Of a DNA stretch of 45,349 nt, positions 7,490 to 16,105 are shown in pieces. Each line of letters begins with the position of its first letter. Position 1 is the stretch's first letter. Source of the DNA: Magnetococcales bacterium (GTDB lineage Bacteria > Pseudomonadota > Magnetococcia > Magnetococcales > JADFZT01); the NCBI GenBank assembly GCA_015232395.1, contig JADFZT010000027.1, positions 1 to 45,349 of the forward strand, given 5' to 3'. The translations under genes were made by a program, and so were the position numbers. The notes beneath the pieces were generated by a model, which was given only the letters and a program-made list of their open reading frames with translations, had not been told where the DNA came from and made no database searches.

Positions 7490-10400
7490 ATGGACGACAT
7501 CATGACCACTCCTGACACGACGCAAGGGGATCATCCAGGTCAGAGCGGGGATCGATCTGCGACCCCGGAGGGATTCCCTCTGGTTCGAATTGCCTGGTTG
7601 GCGATCGCTTACGCCCTGATCGGCAAGGCAAGCCTGGAATTGGCCATTCCACCGGGCTATGCGACGGCGATTTTCCCCCCTTCGGGACTCGCTTTGGCAG
7701 CTCTCTTGATCTGGGGGTGGCGATGCTGGCCCGGGGTGTTTTTGGGCTCCACCCTTTTGAATCTCTGGGTAGCGCTCTCCGGGGGAGGCACTCTCACCGG
7801 GATGGGAACCCTGGTCGCCATGGGAATTGCCATGGGCTCCTCCCTACAGGCCTTGGTCTCCGCCTATCTGGTCAGGCGCTTTGTCGGCTTTCCCACCCCC
7901 CTGGCCCATGAAAAACAGATCATCCGTTTTATTTTCCTCTCAGGCCCTCTCAGCTGCCTCATAGCCGCGACCGTTGGTGCGGGGGTTCTCTGGGGCTCTG
8001 GTACGGTGCCCACGGCCCATCTTTTCTCCACCTGGTGGACCTGGTGGGTGGGAGATACCTTGGGCATCATTTTGATCACGGTGTTGATCTTCTGTTTCGT
8101 TGCGGAACCGAAACGTATCTGGCGAAGTCGCCGGGTATCGGTGGCGGTACCGTTATTGGTCCTGATGACCCTGGTGACCACCCTGTTTTTTCGAGTCAGT
8201 GACTGGGAAAACACCCGTATCCGGCTGACCTTTGAAAATCAGGCTGATCACCTGGCCTACAACCTGGAAGTCATCTTTCGAGGTTATCTGCAATCCATTC
8301 AATCCATCGAACGTTTTTACGCCAGCTCCACCCATGTCGATCCCGAGGAGTTCCGTGTTTTCACCAGTGACACCTTTAAAATGTTTCCGGGCATCCAGGC
8401 GCTGGAGTGGATCCCCCGGGTACGGGATGAGGATCGCCTGGCTTTTGAGAAAAAGGCCTCCAGTGAAGGGTTTCCAGGATTCCAAATCCGGGAGCAACAA
8501 GCCCAGGGGGTGATGGTGCCAGCCCTGAAACGGGAGGAATATTTTCCGGTCCATTATGTTGAACCTCTCCCTGGCAATGAAAAGGCGGTGGGTTTCGACA
8601 TCGCCTCCAATCCCACCCGTAAAGCGGCCCTTGATTTGGCTAGGGACAGTGGTCAAATGGTCGCCAGCGGTCGTATCACCCTGGTTCAGGAAAATCAGAA
8701 AAAGCATGGATTTCTGGTTTTTCAGCCCATCTACACCGGAGAAAGCCCCCCCCAGAGCATCGATCAACGCCGAAAACAGTTGCATGGGTTTGCCCTGGGC
8801 GTTTTCCGTATTGAGGATATGATGCGCTCGGCTCTGGAAGAACTGGTGCGAGAGGATATTCAGATCCGCTTCCTGGACAAAAGTGCTCCGGCTGCGTCCC
8901 AAGACCTGCTCCATGAGGTCGGTTTTGAGGAGCCGGTGGCCTTTGACGGTTTTTCATTTGACCATCCTTTTGACATGGCCGGTCGCCAGTGGGTGCTGCA
9001 ATTTTCCATTGATCAGCGTTACACCTCCCGCATGAGTAGTGACTACCCCTGGTTGGTGATGACAGGGGGGCTGGTGGTGAGTGGCTTGTTTGGCATTTTT
9101 CTACTGATATTGACAGGCCGCACCTCCCGCATCGCAGAGCTGGTTCAAGAGCGCACCGCCCAGCTGAAAGACAGTGAATCCCGCACCACCGCGATTGTAC
9201 AGTCGGCGGTTGACTGTATCATCACCATCGATGAATTCGGCCTCATCGAATCGGTCAATCTCGCAGTCTGTCGGCTTTTTGGCTATACCGAAAAAGAGAT
9301 GATCGGCCAAAACATCAAGATGCTCATGCCCTCCCCCCACCACGAAAATCACGATCTCTACCTGCAACGCTACCGGGAATCCGGCCAAGCACGGATTGTG
9401 GGCTTGTCCCGGGAAGTGGAAGGACTGGCAGCAGACGGCACGCTGATTCCCCTGGAACTGTCGGTCAGCGATATCAAGCTGGCCCAACGGCGTATTTTTA
9501 CCGGCATTCTCCACGACCTGACGGAACGCAAAAAAGCCGACAAGCTAAAGAGTGAATTTGTCTCCACCGTCAGCCACGAACTACGCACCCCCCTCACCTC
9601 CATCCAAGGCTCCCTGGGGCTGATCAAGGGCGGGGTGGGGGGAGAGCTGCCCAGCAAGGTCACCACCCTGGTGGAAGTCGCCCACCGCAACTGTGATCGT
9701 CTGGTACGGCTCATCAACGATATTCTCGATCTGGAAAAGATCGAAGCGGGGAAGATGACCTTCAAACTGGAGGTACTGGCGCTCTCTCCCCTGATCCACC
9801 ACGCCCTGGAGTCCAACCAGGCCTATGGGGACAAACACGGTGTCAGCCTCACTCTCCAGGAAGATCTCACTGATGCTCAGGTCAGCGTGGATGAGGATCG
9901 ATTGGCCCAGGTGATGGCCAATCTGCTTTCCAACGCCGTCAAGTTTTCCCCCAAAGGGGCCTCGGTGGACATTGCCATCCATCGGGAGGGAGGCTGGGTC
10001 AAGGTCAGTGTACGGGACTACGGTGAAGGGGTTCCGGAAGCATTTCAGGACAAACTATTCCAAAAATTCAGTCAGGCGGATGCGGGTAATACCCGCAAAA
10101 CCGGTGGGACGGGTTTGGGGCTTTCCATCAGCAAGGTGATCGTCGAACGCATGGGGGGGAACATTGGTTTTGATACCGAACCTGGTCGTGGCACCACCTT
10201 TTATTTTTCGCTGCCGGAATTTTGCCCCCCCCCTTCCTCCGGCTCCCACCTCTCCAAACCTCTCACCCACCCCCTGGCACGGGTGTTGATCTGTGAAGAT
10301 GAACCGGATATTGCCCGGACGTTGGGCATGATGCTGGCCAACGACGGCTATGAAACCGACATCGCCATGAGCGCTGCCCAGGCCCGGGAGCTGCTGGGGA

Positions 10401-11032
10401 AAAACAGCTATCAGGCCATGACCCTCGATCTGATGCTGCCGGATCAAAACGGGCTTGCCCTGCTCAAAGAGCTGCGAGAGGCGCCCGCTACCCGGAACCT
10501 ACCGGTGGTGGTGGTTTCCGCCTGGGTGGATCAGATGAAGCAGGAGGTGAACGGCAACGCCATCAACGTGACGGACTGGTTGGTCAAACCCCTGGATGCC
10601 GGTAGGCTCAAGCAGGCCATTGCCCACGCCTGTGGCGCGCACACGGCCAAACGCCGGATTTTGCACATTGAGGATGATCATTCGCTGTTTGAGGTGGTGC
10701 AGTCGCTGTTGTTGACTGTGGGAGAGGTGGAGGGCGCTTTTTCACTTGCCGAAGCCCGGGAAAAACTGGAAGCTGGCCCCTATGATCTCATTTTGCTGGA
10801 TCTCACCCTGCCGGACGGCTCGGGTGTGGAGCTGCTTCCCTGGCTGCGGGATCGTTTTGGGGAGACCCCGGTGGTGATTTTTTCCGGTAGTGAAGTGGAC
10901 TCGGAGCTGGCCCAAACGGTCAGCACCACCCTGGTTAAATCCCGTACCTCCAATGGGACCTTGTTGAAGACCATCGAAAAATGGCTCCAAAAAAAAGCGC
11001 CATCGTCCGGGAATGGTGACAACACGCCCTGA
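7490..11032 (+). CDS. Hybrid histidine kinase: MASE1-CHASE-PAS(FixL-like)-HisKA-HATPase-REC-REC
   Basis: The protein is 1,180 residues counted from ATG 7490; ATG 7502 has better spacing from AAGGATGG and may be the true start. MASE1-type membrane helices fill about residues 28-235, then a CHASE extracytoplasmic domain (about 237-513) and a membrane helix (519-543). The PAS domain (about 562-683) is FixL-like: His621 in ENHDLYLQRYR and Arg641 in IVGLSREV are 20 residues apart, exactly as FixL His200 and Arg220. The kinase follows, with His696 in VSHELRTP, N-box LLSNAVKFS and GTGLGLSIS. Two receivers end the protein (Asp980 and Asp1104). The predicted job is to sense a periplasmic ligand and possibly oxygen, then feed the adjacent lone receiver. 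The receivers have no DNA-binding output. Confidence 0.9.
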   Translation: MDDIMTTPDTTQGDHPGQSGDRSATPEGFPLVRIAWLAIAYALIGKASLELAIPPGYATAIFPPSGLALAALLIWGWRCWPGVFLGSTLLNLWVALSGGGTLTGMGTLVAMGIAMGSSLQALVSAYLVRRFVGFPTPLAHEKQIIRFIFLSGPLSCLIAATVGAGVLWGSGTVPTAHLFSTWWTWWVGDTLGIILITVLIFCFVAEPKRIWRSRRVSVAVPLLVLMTLVTTLFFRVSDWENTRIRLTFENQADHLAYNLEVIFRGYLQSIQSIERFYASSTHVDPEEFRVFTSDTFKMFPGIQALEWIPRVRDEDRLAFEKKASSEGFPGFQIREQQAQGVMVPALKREEYFPVHYVEPLPGNEKAVGFDIASNPTRKAALDLARDSGQMVASGRITLVQENQKKHGFLVFQPIYTGESPPQSIDQRRKQLHGFALGVFRIEDMMRSALEELVREDIQIRFLDKSAPAASQDLLHEVGFEEPVAFDGFSFDHPFDMAGRQWVLQFSIDQRYTSRMSSDYPWLVMTGGLVVSGLFGIFLLILTGRTSRIAELVQERTAQLKDSESRTTAIVQSAVDCIITIDEFGLIESVNLAVCRLFGYTEKEMIGQNIKMLMPSPHHENHDLYLQRYRESGQARIVGLSREVEGLAADGTLIPLELSVSDIKLAQRRIFTGILHDLTERKKADKLKSEFVSTVSHELRTPLTSIQGSLGLIKGGVGGELPSKVTTLVEVAHRNCDRLVRLINDILDLEKIEAGKMTFKLEVLALSPLIHHALESNQAYGDKHGVSLTLQEDLTDAQVSVDEDRLAQVMANLLSNAVKFSPKGASVDIAIHREGGWVKVSVRDYGEGVPEAFQDKLFQKFSQADAGNTRKTGGTGLGLSISKVIVERMGGNIGFDTEPGRGTTFYFSLPEFCPPPSSGSHLSKPLTHPLARVLICEDEPDIARTLGMMLANDGYETDIAMSAAQARELLGKNSYQAMTLDLMLPDQNGLALLKELREAPATRNLPVVVVSAWVDQMKQEVNGNAINVTDWLVKPLDAGRLKQAIAHACGAHTAKRRILHIEDDHSLFEVVQSLLLTVGEVEGAFSLAEAREKLEAGPYDLILLDLTLPDGSGVELLPWLRDRFGETPVVIFSGSEVDSELAQTVSTTLVKSRTSNGTLLKTIEKWLQKKAPSSGNGDNTP

Positions 11033-11101
11033 CGCCCCCTGAGCCTGACTTTAGGCAAAGTTTGGAATGGACGACACTTACAATCAAGGAGAACGCCCGG
11101 C

Positions 11102-11491
11102 ATGAGCAAATCCCTGGAGCGTATTTTATATGCAGAAGATGAGCCGGACATACAGGAAGTAGCGGGTTTGGCTTTGGAAGCGGTGGGGGGATTTACCCTC
11201 AAGATTTGCGATAACGGCCAGATTGCGGTGGATGCGGTGGGGGATTTTCAACCGGACCTGCTGCTGTTGGATGTGATGATGCCCACCATGGATGGCCCAT
11301 CCGCCCTGAAAGCGATCCGCTCACTCCCCGGCTACGAAAACCTCCCGGCGATCTTCATGACCGCCAAGGTCCAGCCCAACGAGGTGGGAGAGTACAAGGC
11401 GATGGGTGCCCTGGATGTGATCCCCAAACCTTTCGACCCCATGACCCTGGCCGATACGGTGCGGGAGATCTGGGAGCGGGGCCAGGGGTAG
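11102..11491 (+). CDS. Single-domain response regulator (CheY-like)
   Basis: This is a 129-residue receiver without an output domain. The acidic pair is AEDEPD, the phosphoacceptor is Asp57 in LLLLDVMMPTMDG, the switch Thr is in FMTAK, and the Lys is in PKPFDP. A clear AAGGAG site precedes the ATG at 11102. It follows the hybrid kinase by 69 bp in the same direction and is probably its partner in a phosphorelay or a signal to another target by protein contact. Confidence 0.88.
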   Translation: MSKSLERILYAEDEPDIQEVAGLALEAVGGFTLKICDNGQIAVDAVGDFQPDLLLLDVMMPTMDGPSALKAIRSLPGYENLPAIFMTAKVQPNEVGEYKAMGALDVIPKPFDPMTLADTVREIWERGQG

Positions 11492-11549
11492 CGGGTCTCG
11501 CACCAACTCGCCTGGTGGATGGTGGGAGCTGTCTTGCCCGTAGTTTCCT

Positions 11550-11791
11550 TATAGCAGTTCTACCTCAAAATTGGACACTCTTTCCTGACTCGTCATCCCC
11601 GCGAACGCGGGGATCCAGGGAGCTGATAATGACCCTCAAGGAAAAACCAAATCTTCAAGAAAGACCTGTGTTTGGCTGAAAGTGATACAAAATTTGGAAA
11701 GGTTCGTGCCAGACACTCTGGATTCCCGCATTCGCGGGAATGACAGCAAAAGTGCAACGGCATATGTCCAGTTCTTGATTCGAATGCTATA
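11550..11791. mobile_element. REP-doublet mobile-element-like repeat, copy B (complete)
   Basis: This is a complete 242-bp copy. The ends read TATAGCAGTTC...AATTGGACA at the left and the imperfect reverse complement (TGTCCAGTTCTTGATT...GCTATA) at the right. Both ends show TA at the outermost position, compatible with insertion at TA. A REP-like palindrome at 11592-11618 and a second, in inverted orientation, near 11719-11745 enclose a region with no ORF of merit. It is about 80-90% alike to copies A and C by eye. Confidence 0.8.
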
Positions 11792-12333
11792 TCTCTGAAA
11801 TCATGCAAAACCTCACCGCACACCCCACCCTGGACTTCAATCACGAACCACAAAGGGGTGATCCAAACCTGCCAGGATCACTTGTTCAAGTGCTTTCGGT
11901 GTAACAAAACAAAGCCCGGGAATACCCATTGATTTCCTGAACTTTTCAACCCGGTTGATCTGGATGCCGTCAGAAAAATGCCCCGACCTCCCTGGGATGG
12001 CTTCATTTTCCGCATTCCCTCTCCATCTGCCACCTCCAACACCCTGTCAGGCCAATGGAGTTCCCTGTTTAATCGACAAAACTCCCCGTTTGATCGGTAG
12101 AGAATGACGGGCAATCGTGACTGTAAAATTCAATCTACTGAACATCATTCATGTAAAGAGATATCGAGAAGTGACCGTTGAAAATGAGTGCCGTTGGACG
12201 TATATTTCTGTTGACGAAATGTTTACTTATGCGCTGGCAATGTGCACCCTGAAGGGTGACCATTGATCCGACGTGGATGGATGGATTCATAACCTGCTCA
12301 CCCAGGCTACGAAAGAACCACTGGCGGCCTCCG
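11792..12333. other. Intergenic region upstream of cheA; no convincing gene
   Basis: This 540-bp stretch has no frame with good start signals. A leftward frame at 11878-12114 would need a TTG start and shows no domain, so it is not called. GTGATCC / GGATCAC form a small inverted repeat near 11855-11880. CACCCT / AGGGTG form a tight hairpin near 12245-12258, covering the GTG that would extend cheA upstream. The A/T-rich part at 12120-12240 probably holds the cheA promoter, but I cannot identify -35 and -10 boxes with confidence. Confidence 0.5.
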
Positions 12334-14133
12334 ATGATGTTTGACGAAGAGACTCAAAAAGCGCTGCTGGAAGAGTTCCTCTCGGAAAATCGAGAGGCTT
12401 TGGGGCGCATTGAGCAGGGGCTGCTGCATCTGGAGAGCGATCCGGGCAACCGGGAACAGCTCAACTCCGTCTTCCGGGACATGCATACCGTCAAGGGCAA
12501 CTGCCGGATGATGGGGTTCGAGGCTCTGGAAGAGCTGACCCACGCCGCCGAAACCCTCCTTGATCTCCTCCGGGAAGATCGCCTTGCCATCAACCAGCAA
12601 ATCGGCTCCATCCTCCTGAAAGTGCTCGATTCGGTACGGGCCACCCTGGAAACCATCCACGCCAGCGGTTCCGAAGGGGAGGTGGACTTTACCCGGCAAA
12701 TCGAAGCTCTCGCCCAAATTCAAGGCCAAGCCGATCCAGAAAGCCCCTTTCACAGCGAAGCCGATCCAGAAGGCGCCGAATTGGATCTGGGCTCACCCGA
12801 TGACGCCCTCTCATCCGACCCAACCCATGATGAGACTGACGAGTCATCTGATGGTGGGGAAGATATGGCGGTGGATCCGGCTCTGCCATCCCCCCCATCC
12901 GGAACTGAAAACAGCGGCGTTATCTCCCAAACAAAGCTCGAATCCATCCGCCTCTCCATCGACCGCCTGGACGACTTGATGAACCAGGTGGGCGAACTGG
13001 GAGCCACCTTCAATCAGCTCAAATATACCCTCAAAAACAGACCCGACCAGGTGGACCAAAATCTGGAAGGGATGGGACAGCTGATCCATCAACTGCAAGG
13101 GGATGTGCTGCAATATCGAATGCAGCCCATCGGCCGGATCTGGGACAGCTACCATCGCCTGGTTCGGGATCTGGCGGTGGATACCGGCAAAAAAGTGCTC
13201 CTGGAGTTGGTGGGGGAAGAGACCGAAGTGGATCGCAACGTCCTCCTCTCCATCAAGGATCTGTTGGGACACTTGATCCGCAACGCCGTGGATCACGGAA
13301 TTGAATCCCCGGAAACCCGGGTAGAGAAAGGCAAATCACCCATTGGCAGCGTCGTGCTTTCCGCCGAACAAAAACACGGCCAGATCCATCTCGAAATCCG
13401 CGACGACGGCCAAGGGATCAATGAGGTCAAAGTTAAGGAAAAAGCCATCTTCCAGGGGTTGATCAGCCCTGAAGAGGCCGCAGAGATGGCCAAGCCCGAG
13501 CTGCTGAAGCTCATCATGGCCCCAGGCTTTTCCACCGCCCAGGAGGTGAGCAAAATATCCGGGCGGGGAACCGGCATGGATGTGGTGCAGGCAGCCATCG
13601 ACAAGGTCGGCGGCAATCTCACCATCTTCAGCACCCCGGGCCAAGGCTCCCGGTTTCTCCTGCGCATTCCCCAAACCATGGCCATCGTGCCGGTACTGCT
13701 GGTGACCGGTGGCGGGGAGACCTATGCCGCGCCCCAAAGCAACATCGTCGAACTGGTCTCTTATTTTGGCCCGGATATTCGAAAACATGTCGAAGGCAAA
13801 ATGCAAACCCCCATGGTCCAGGTGCGGGATAAGCTCCTGCCCCTGATTCCCCTGGAGCGCGCCCTGGCCCGGAGAGGCCATCAGCGCAGCAGCAGCCGGG
13901 AGCTTGAACGCATTCTCAAAAAATCCGAACTCCATGTGGTGATCCTCCACGCCGAAGAGGTCCATTTTGGTCTGGAAGTGGTCGAAATTTTGGAACCGGC
14001 CAGCCTCGTCATCAAACCTCTGAACCGAATTTTTGCCCATGTCCCCATCCTGTCAGGCACGGCCGTACTTGCCGATGGATCGGTCACTTTTCTTTTGAGT
14101 GTGACAGAGCTGATCAAAGATCTGGACAATTGA
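12334..14133 (+). CDS. cheA: CheA-type chemotaxis histidine kinase
   Basis: The product has about 599 residues from ATG 12334. The frame stays open to GTG 12256, but that codon lies in a hairpin, and typical CheA proteins begin close to the HPt helix as here (FDEETQKALLEEFLSE). Domains in order are: P1/HPt with His51 in MHTVKGNCRMMGF; an acidic linker instead of a P2 domain; the P3 dimerisation helices (about 200-275, LMNQVGELGATFNQL); an HATPase (NAVDHGIE, DDGQGI, GRGTGMDVV); and a C-terminal CheW-like domain (about 455-595). It autophosphorylates and would pass phosphate to the receiver at 14230. There is no CheW or receptor gene nearby, so array partners must be encoded elsewhere. Confidence 0.9.
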   Translation: MMFDEETQKALLEEFLSENREALGRIEQGLLHLESDPGNREQLNSVFRDMHTVKGNCRMMGFEALEELTHAAETLLDLLREDRLAINQQIGSILLKVLDSVRATLETIHASGSEGEVDFTRQIEALAQIQGQADPESPFHSEADPEGAELDLGSPDDALSSDPTHDETDESSDGGEDMAVDPALPSPPSGTENSGVISQTKLESIRLSIDRLDDLMNQVGELGATFNQLKYTLKNRPDQVDQNLEGMGQLIHQLQGDVLQYRMQPIGRIWDSYHRLVRDLAVDTGKKVLLELVGEETEVDRNVLLSIKDLLGHLIRNAVDHGIESPETRVEKGKSPIGSVVLSAEQKHGQIHLEIRDDGQGINEVKVKEKAIFQGLISPEEAAEMAKPELLKLIMAPGFSTAQEVSKISGRGTGMDVVQAAIDKVGGNLTIFSTPGQGSRFLLRIPQTMAIVPVLLVTGGGETYAAPQSNIVELVSYFGPDIRKHVEGKMQTPMVQVRDKLLPLIPLERALARRGHQRSSSRELERILKKSELHVVILHAEEVHFGLEVVEILEPASLVIKPLNRIFAHVPILSGTAVLADGSVTFLLSVTELIKDLDN

Positions 14134-14229
14134 CGGTCGATACGACCTGAAGCAGAATCAACTTGCATCGAAAACCAATCAAAACGGGGCTTAAAGAGAT
14201 GGCCCGCAACGCCATAAGGGAGGAGTGGA

Positions 14230-14589
14230 ATGGATAAGAAGACCGCCATGATCGTGGATGACAGTAGTCTGGCACGGATGATGGTGCGCAAAATTTTTGC
14301 CACCAACTTTAAGGAATGGAACCTCATCGAAGCCAAAAACGGCGATGAGGCCCTGAACAAAATTTCCGAGGTCAGCCTGGACCTGGCCCTGATCGATTTT
14401 AACATGCCCGGCATGAACGGTATCGAGCTGGCTGAAAAATTGATGACCCAAAAAACCGACGTTGTCATCCATCTGGTGACGGCCAACATTCAGGAACGCA
14501 TGCGCATGCGGGCTGAATCCATGGGGATCGGTTTCATCAAAAAGCCCGTCTCCGTGGATAAAATCAAAACCATACTGCCCACTGCCTGA
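14230..14589 (+). CDS. Single-domain response regulator (CheY-like)
   Basis: This is a 119-residue receiver: acidic pair in MIVDDSS, phosphoacceptor Asp56 in LALIDFNMPGMNG, switch Thr in LVTAN, Lys in KKPVS. AGGAG precedes the ATG by a normal distance. It lies between cheA and the first cheC-like gene, so it is the most likely CheA phosphoacceptor and CheC substrate in this island. Whether it acts on the flagellar motor or on another output cannot be told from sequence. Confidence 0.88.
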   Translation: MDKKTAMIVDDSSLARMMVRKIFATNFKEWNLIEAKNGDEALNKISEVSLDLALIDFNMPGMNGIELAEKLMTQKTDVVIHLVTANIQERMRMRAESMGIGFIKKPVSVDKIKTILPTA

Positions 14590-14648
14590 CCTCCCCGGAT
14601 TTTTTAGGCCTGGTTTCCCTGTTTTTGTTTCCATCAGGATGAAACGCC

Positions 14649-15326
14649 ATGTCCGACCTGACTGAGCTGGAATGTGACCTGCTGACCGAGGCCTTCAACA
14701 TCGGCCTGGGAGCGGGCTCTGCGGCCTTGAGTGAACTCCTGGGGGAGGAAATATTGGTCACGGTCCCTTCCCTCTCCATCCAGCCAAAACGCCCGGTTAT
14801 CGACCATTTTGCCGTTCTTTTCGATGAGCGGACCCACACCATTCGCCAGACCTTTTTCAGTCCCGAAAATGAAACCCTCTTTTCCGGGGATGCGTTTTTA
14901 TTTATCTCCGAAAAAAGCAGCCGCGCTTTGACTGAATTTTTGACCGACTCCCAAATCCCCGAGGAGGAGGTGCTGACGGAACTGGGCAACATCGTGCTTC
15001 ACGCCTGTCTGGGCAGCCTCGCCAACATGCTCGACACGGAATTGGAGTCGGACATTCCCGTCGTCCACATGCATCGCACCTCCGACATTCTGGTCAGGAT
15101 GGTGCGCAATGATGCCGAGTCTCAAGCTGAAGAGGAGATGTCGACTGCTGACCGGGAACGGCGCAACCTCTCTGAAGATCAGGATCCGGTGTTGCTGTTG
15201 GGTCTGCATTTTAAAACGGCAGAGCGGGAAATCGATGGTGATGTGATGCTGTTTCTGGAACTGGCCAAACTGGCTGAACTGAAAAAACAGATCGGTACTG
15301 CCTTAAAAAAGCTGTCCCTGCCATGA
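14649..15326 (+). CDS. CheC-like phosphatase, paralogue 1 (both sites intact)
   Basis: This is a 225-residue CheC/CheX/FliY-family protein. The two active-site helices are seen: LTEAFNIGLGAGSAAL with Glu14 and Asn17, and LTELGNIVLHACLGSL with E-x-x-N. The family removes phosphate from CheY-type receivers. Both catalytic pairs are complete here, unlike in the two paralogues in this window. An insertion rich in Glu, Asp and Arg (about residues 155-180) precedes the last strand. Its stop overlaps the next gene by ATGA. Confidence 0.85.
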   Translation: MSDLTELECDLLTEAFNIGLGAGSAALSELLGEEILVTVPSLSIQPKRPVIDHFAVLFDERTHTIRQTFFSPENETLFSGDAFLFISEKSSRALTEFLTDSQIPEEEVLTELGNIVLHACLGSLANMLDTELESDIPVVHMHRTSDILVRMVRNDAESQAEEEMSTADRERRNLSEDQDPVLLLGLHFKTAEREIDGDVMLFLELAKLAELKKQIGTALKKLSLP

Positions 15327-16036
15327 ACATGTTACAGCCGATCCATCAACCTCTCACAAATGAGAAAAAAACAATGTTTAAACTCAATGAGTTGGAAGAG
15401 GATGCCCTGAAAGAGTTTTTCAACATGGGGCTGGGCATGGCAGCGGATTCCTTGAGCCAGATGGTGGATAACGAGGTCCTCCTCTCCCTTCCCCAACTCA
15501 AGGTGGTGCCTTACGAAGAAGCGGTGCAGATGCTGGTTGAAAACGAAGAGGAAAAGCTGGTCGCCGTGCGGCAAAACTTCCAAGGCGAACTGGCCGGAAC
15601 CGCCCTCTTGATTTTTCCCGGCGCCGAAAGCCTGGAGTTGGTGCGCACCCTGTTGAATGAAGAGATGCCTCTGGAAGTGCTCACGGAGATTGAACAGGAG
15701 ACTCTGCTGGATGTGGGTAATGTCATCCTGAACGCCTTTCTGGAGAGCTTTACCCAGATGATGACGGTGGATTTTGAGTTTGAATCCGCTGAATTTTTAA
15801 AAGGCAGCTCCCGATTTCTCCTGGATGTCACCTCCCACCTGGCCCAACAAAGACAAACCCTCATGGCTGGGGCCGATGGCCAAAAAGAGCAGGCCTTTGT
15901 GTTGATGATGGATTTCAAGACCAGCGATGAAGAAAAAAAACAGCACACCCTGAGCGGTTTTGTGGTCTTGCTCTTCACTCAAAAAGCGATGGAAATATTA
16001 AAACGGGAACTGGAAGTTATTCTCTCGGAACTATAA
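15323..16036 (+). CDS. CheC-like phosphatase, paralogue 2 (second site altered)
   Basis: The product is 237 residues from ATG 15323, which lies in an ATGA overlap with paralogue 1; ATG 15374 (MFKLNELEED) is an alternative because the family fold begins there. The first catalytic helix is intact (Glu31 and Asn34 in LKEFFNMGLG). The second reads LLDVGNVILNAF, with Asp in place of the catalytic Glu. It probably keeps one functional dephosphorylation site. It is most like the paralogue at 22017 (LEEDALKE-F-N against MEEDALKELFN). Confidence 0.82.
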   Translation: MNMLQPIHQPLTNEKKTMFKLNELEEDALKEFFNMGLGMAADSLSQMVDNEVLLSLPQLKVVPYEEAVQMLVENEEEKLVAVRQNFQGELAGTALLIFPGAESLELVRTLLNEEMPLEVLTEIEQETLLDVGNVILNAFLESFTQMMTVDFEFESAEFLKGSSRFLLDVTSHLAQQRQTLMAGADGQKEQAFVLMMDFKTSDEEKKQHTLSGFVVLLFTQKAMEILKRELEVILSEL

Positions 16037-16105
16037 TATCCTTCAGGCTTTTATCCGCCGATTGATATTTGGGAGCGCCCGCAGCAAAGGGATAGATGTG
16101 GAATC

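Noticed and set aside
11878-12114. Leftward 78-codon frame upstream of cheA
   Set aside because: Needs a TTG start, lacks a ribosome site and has no recognisable domain.
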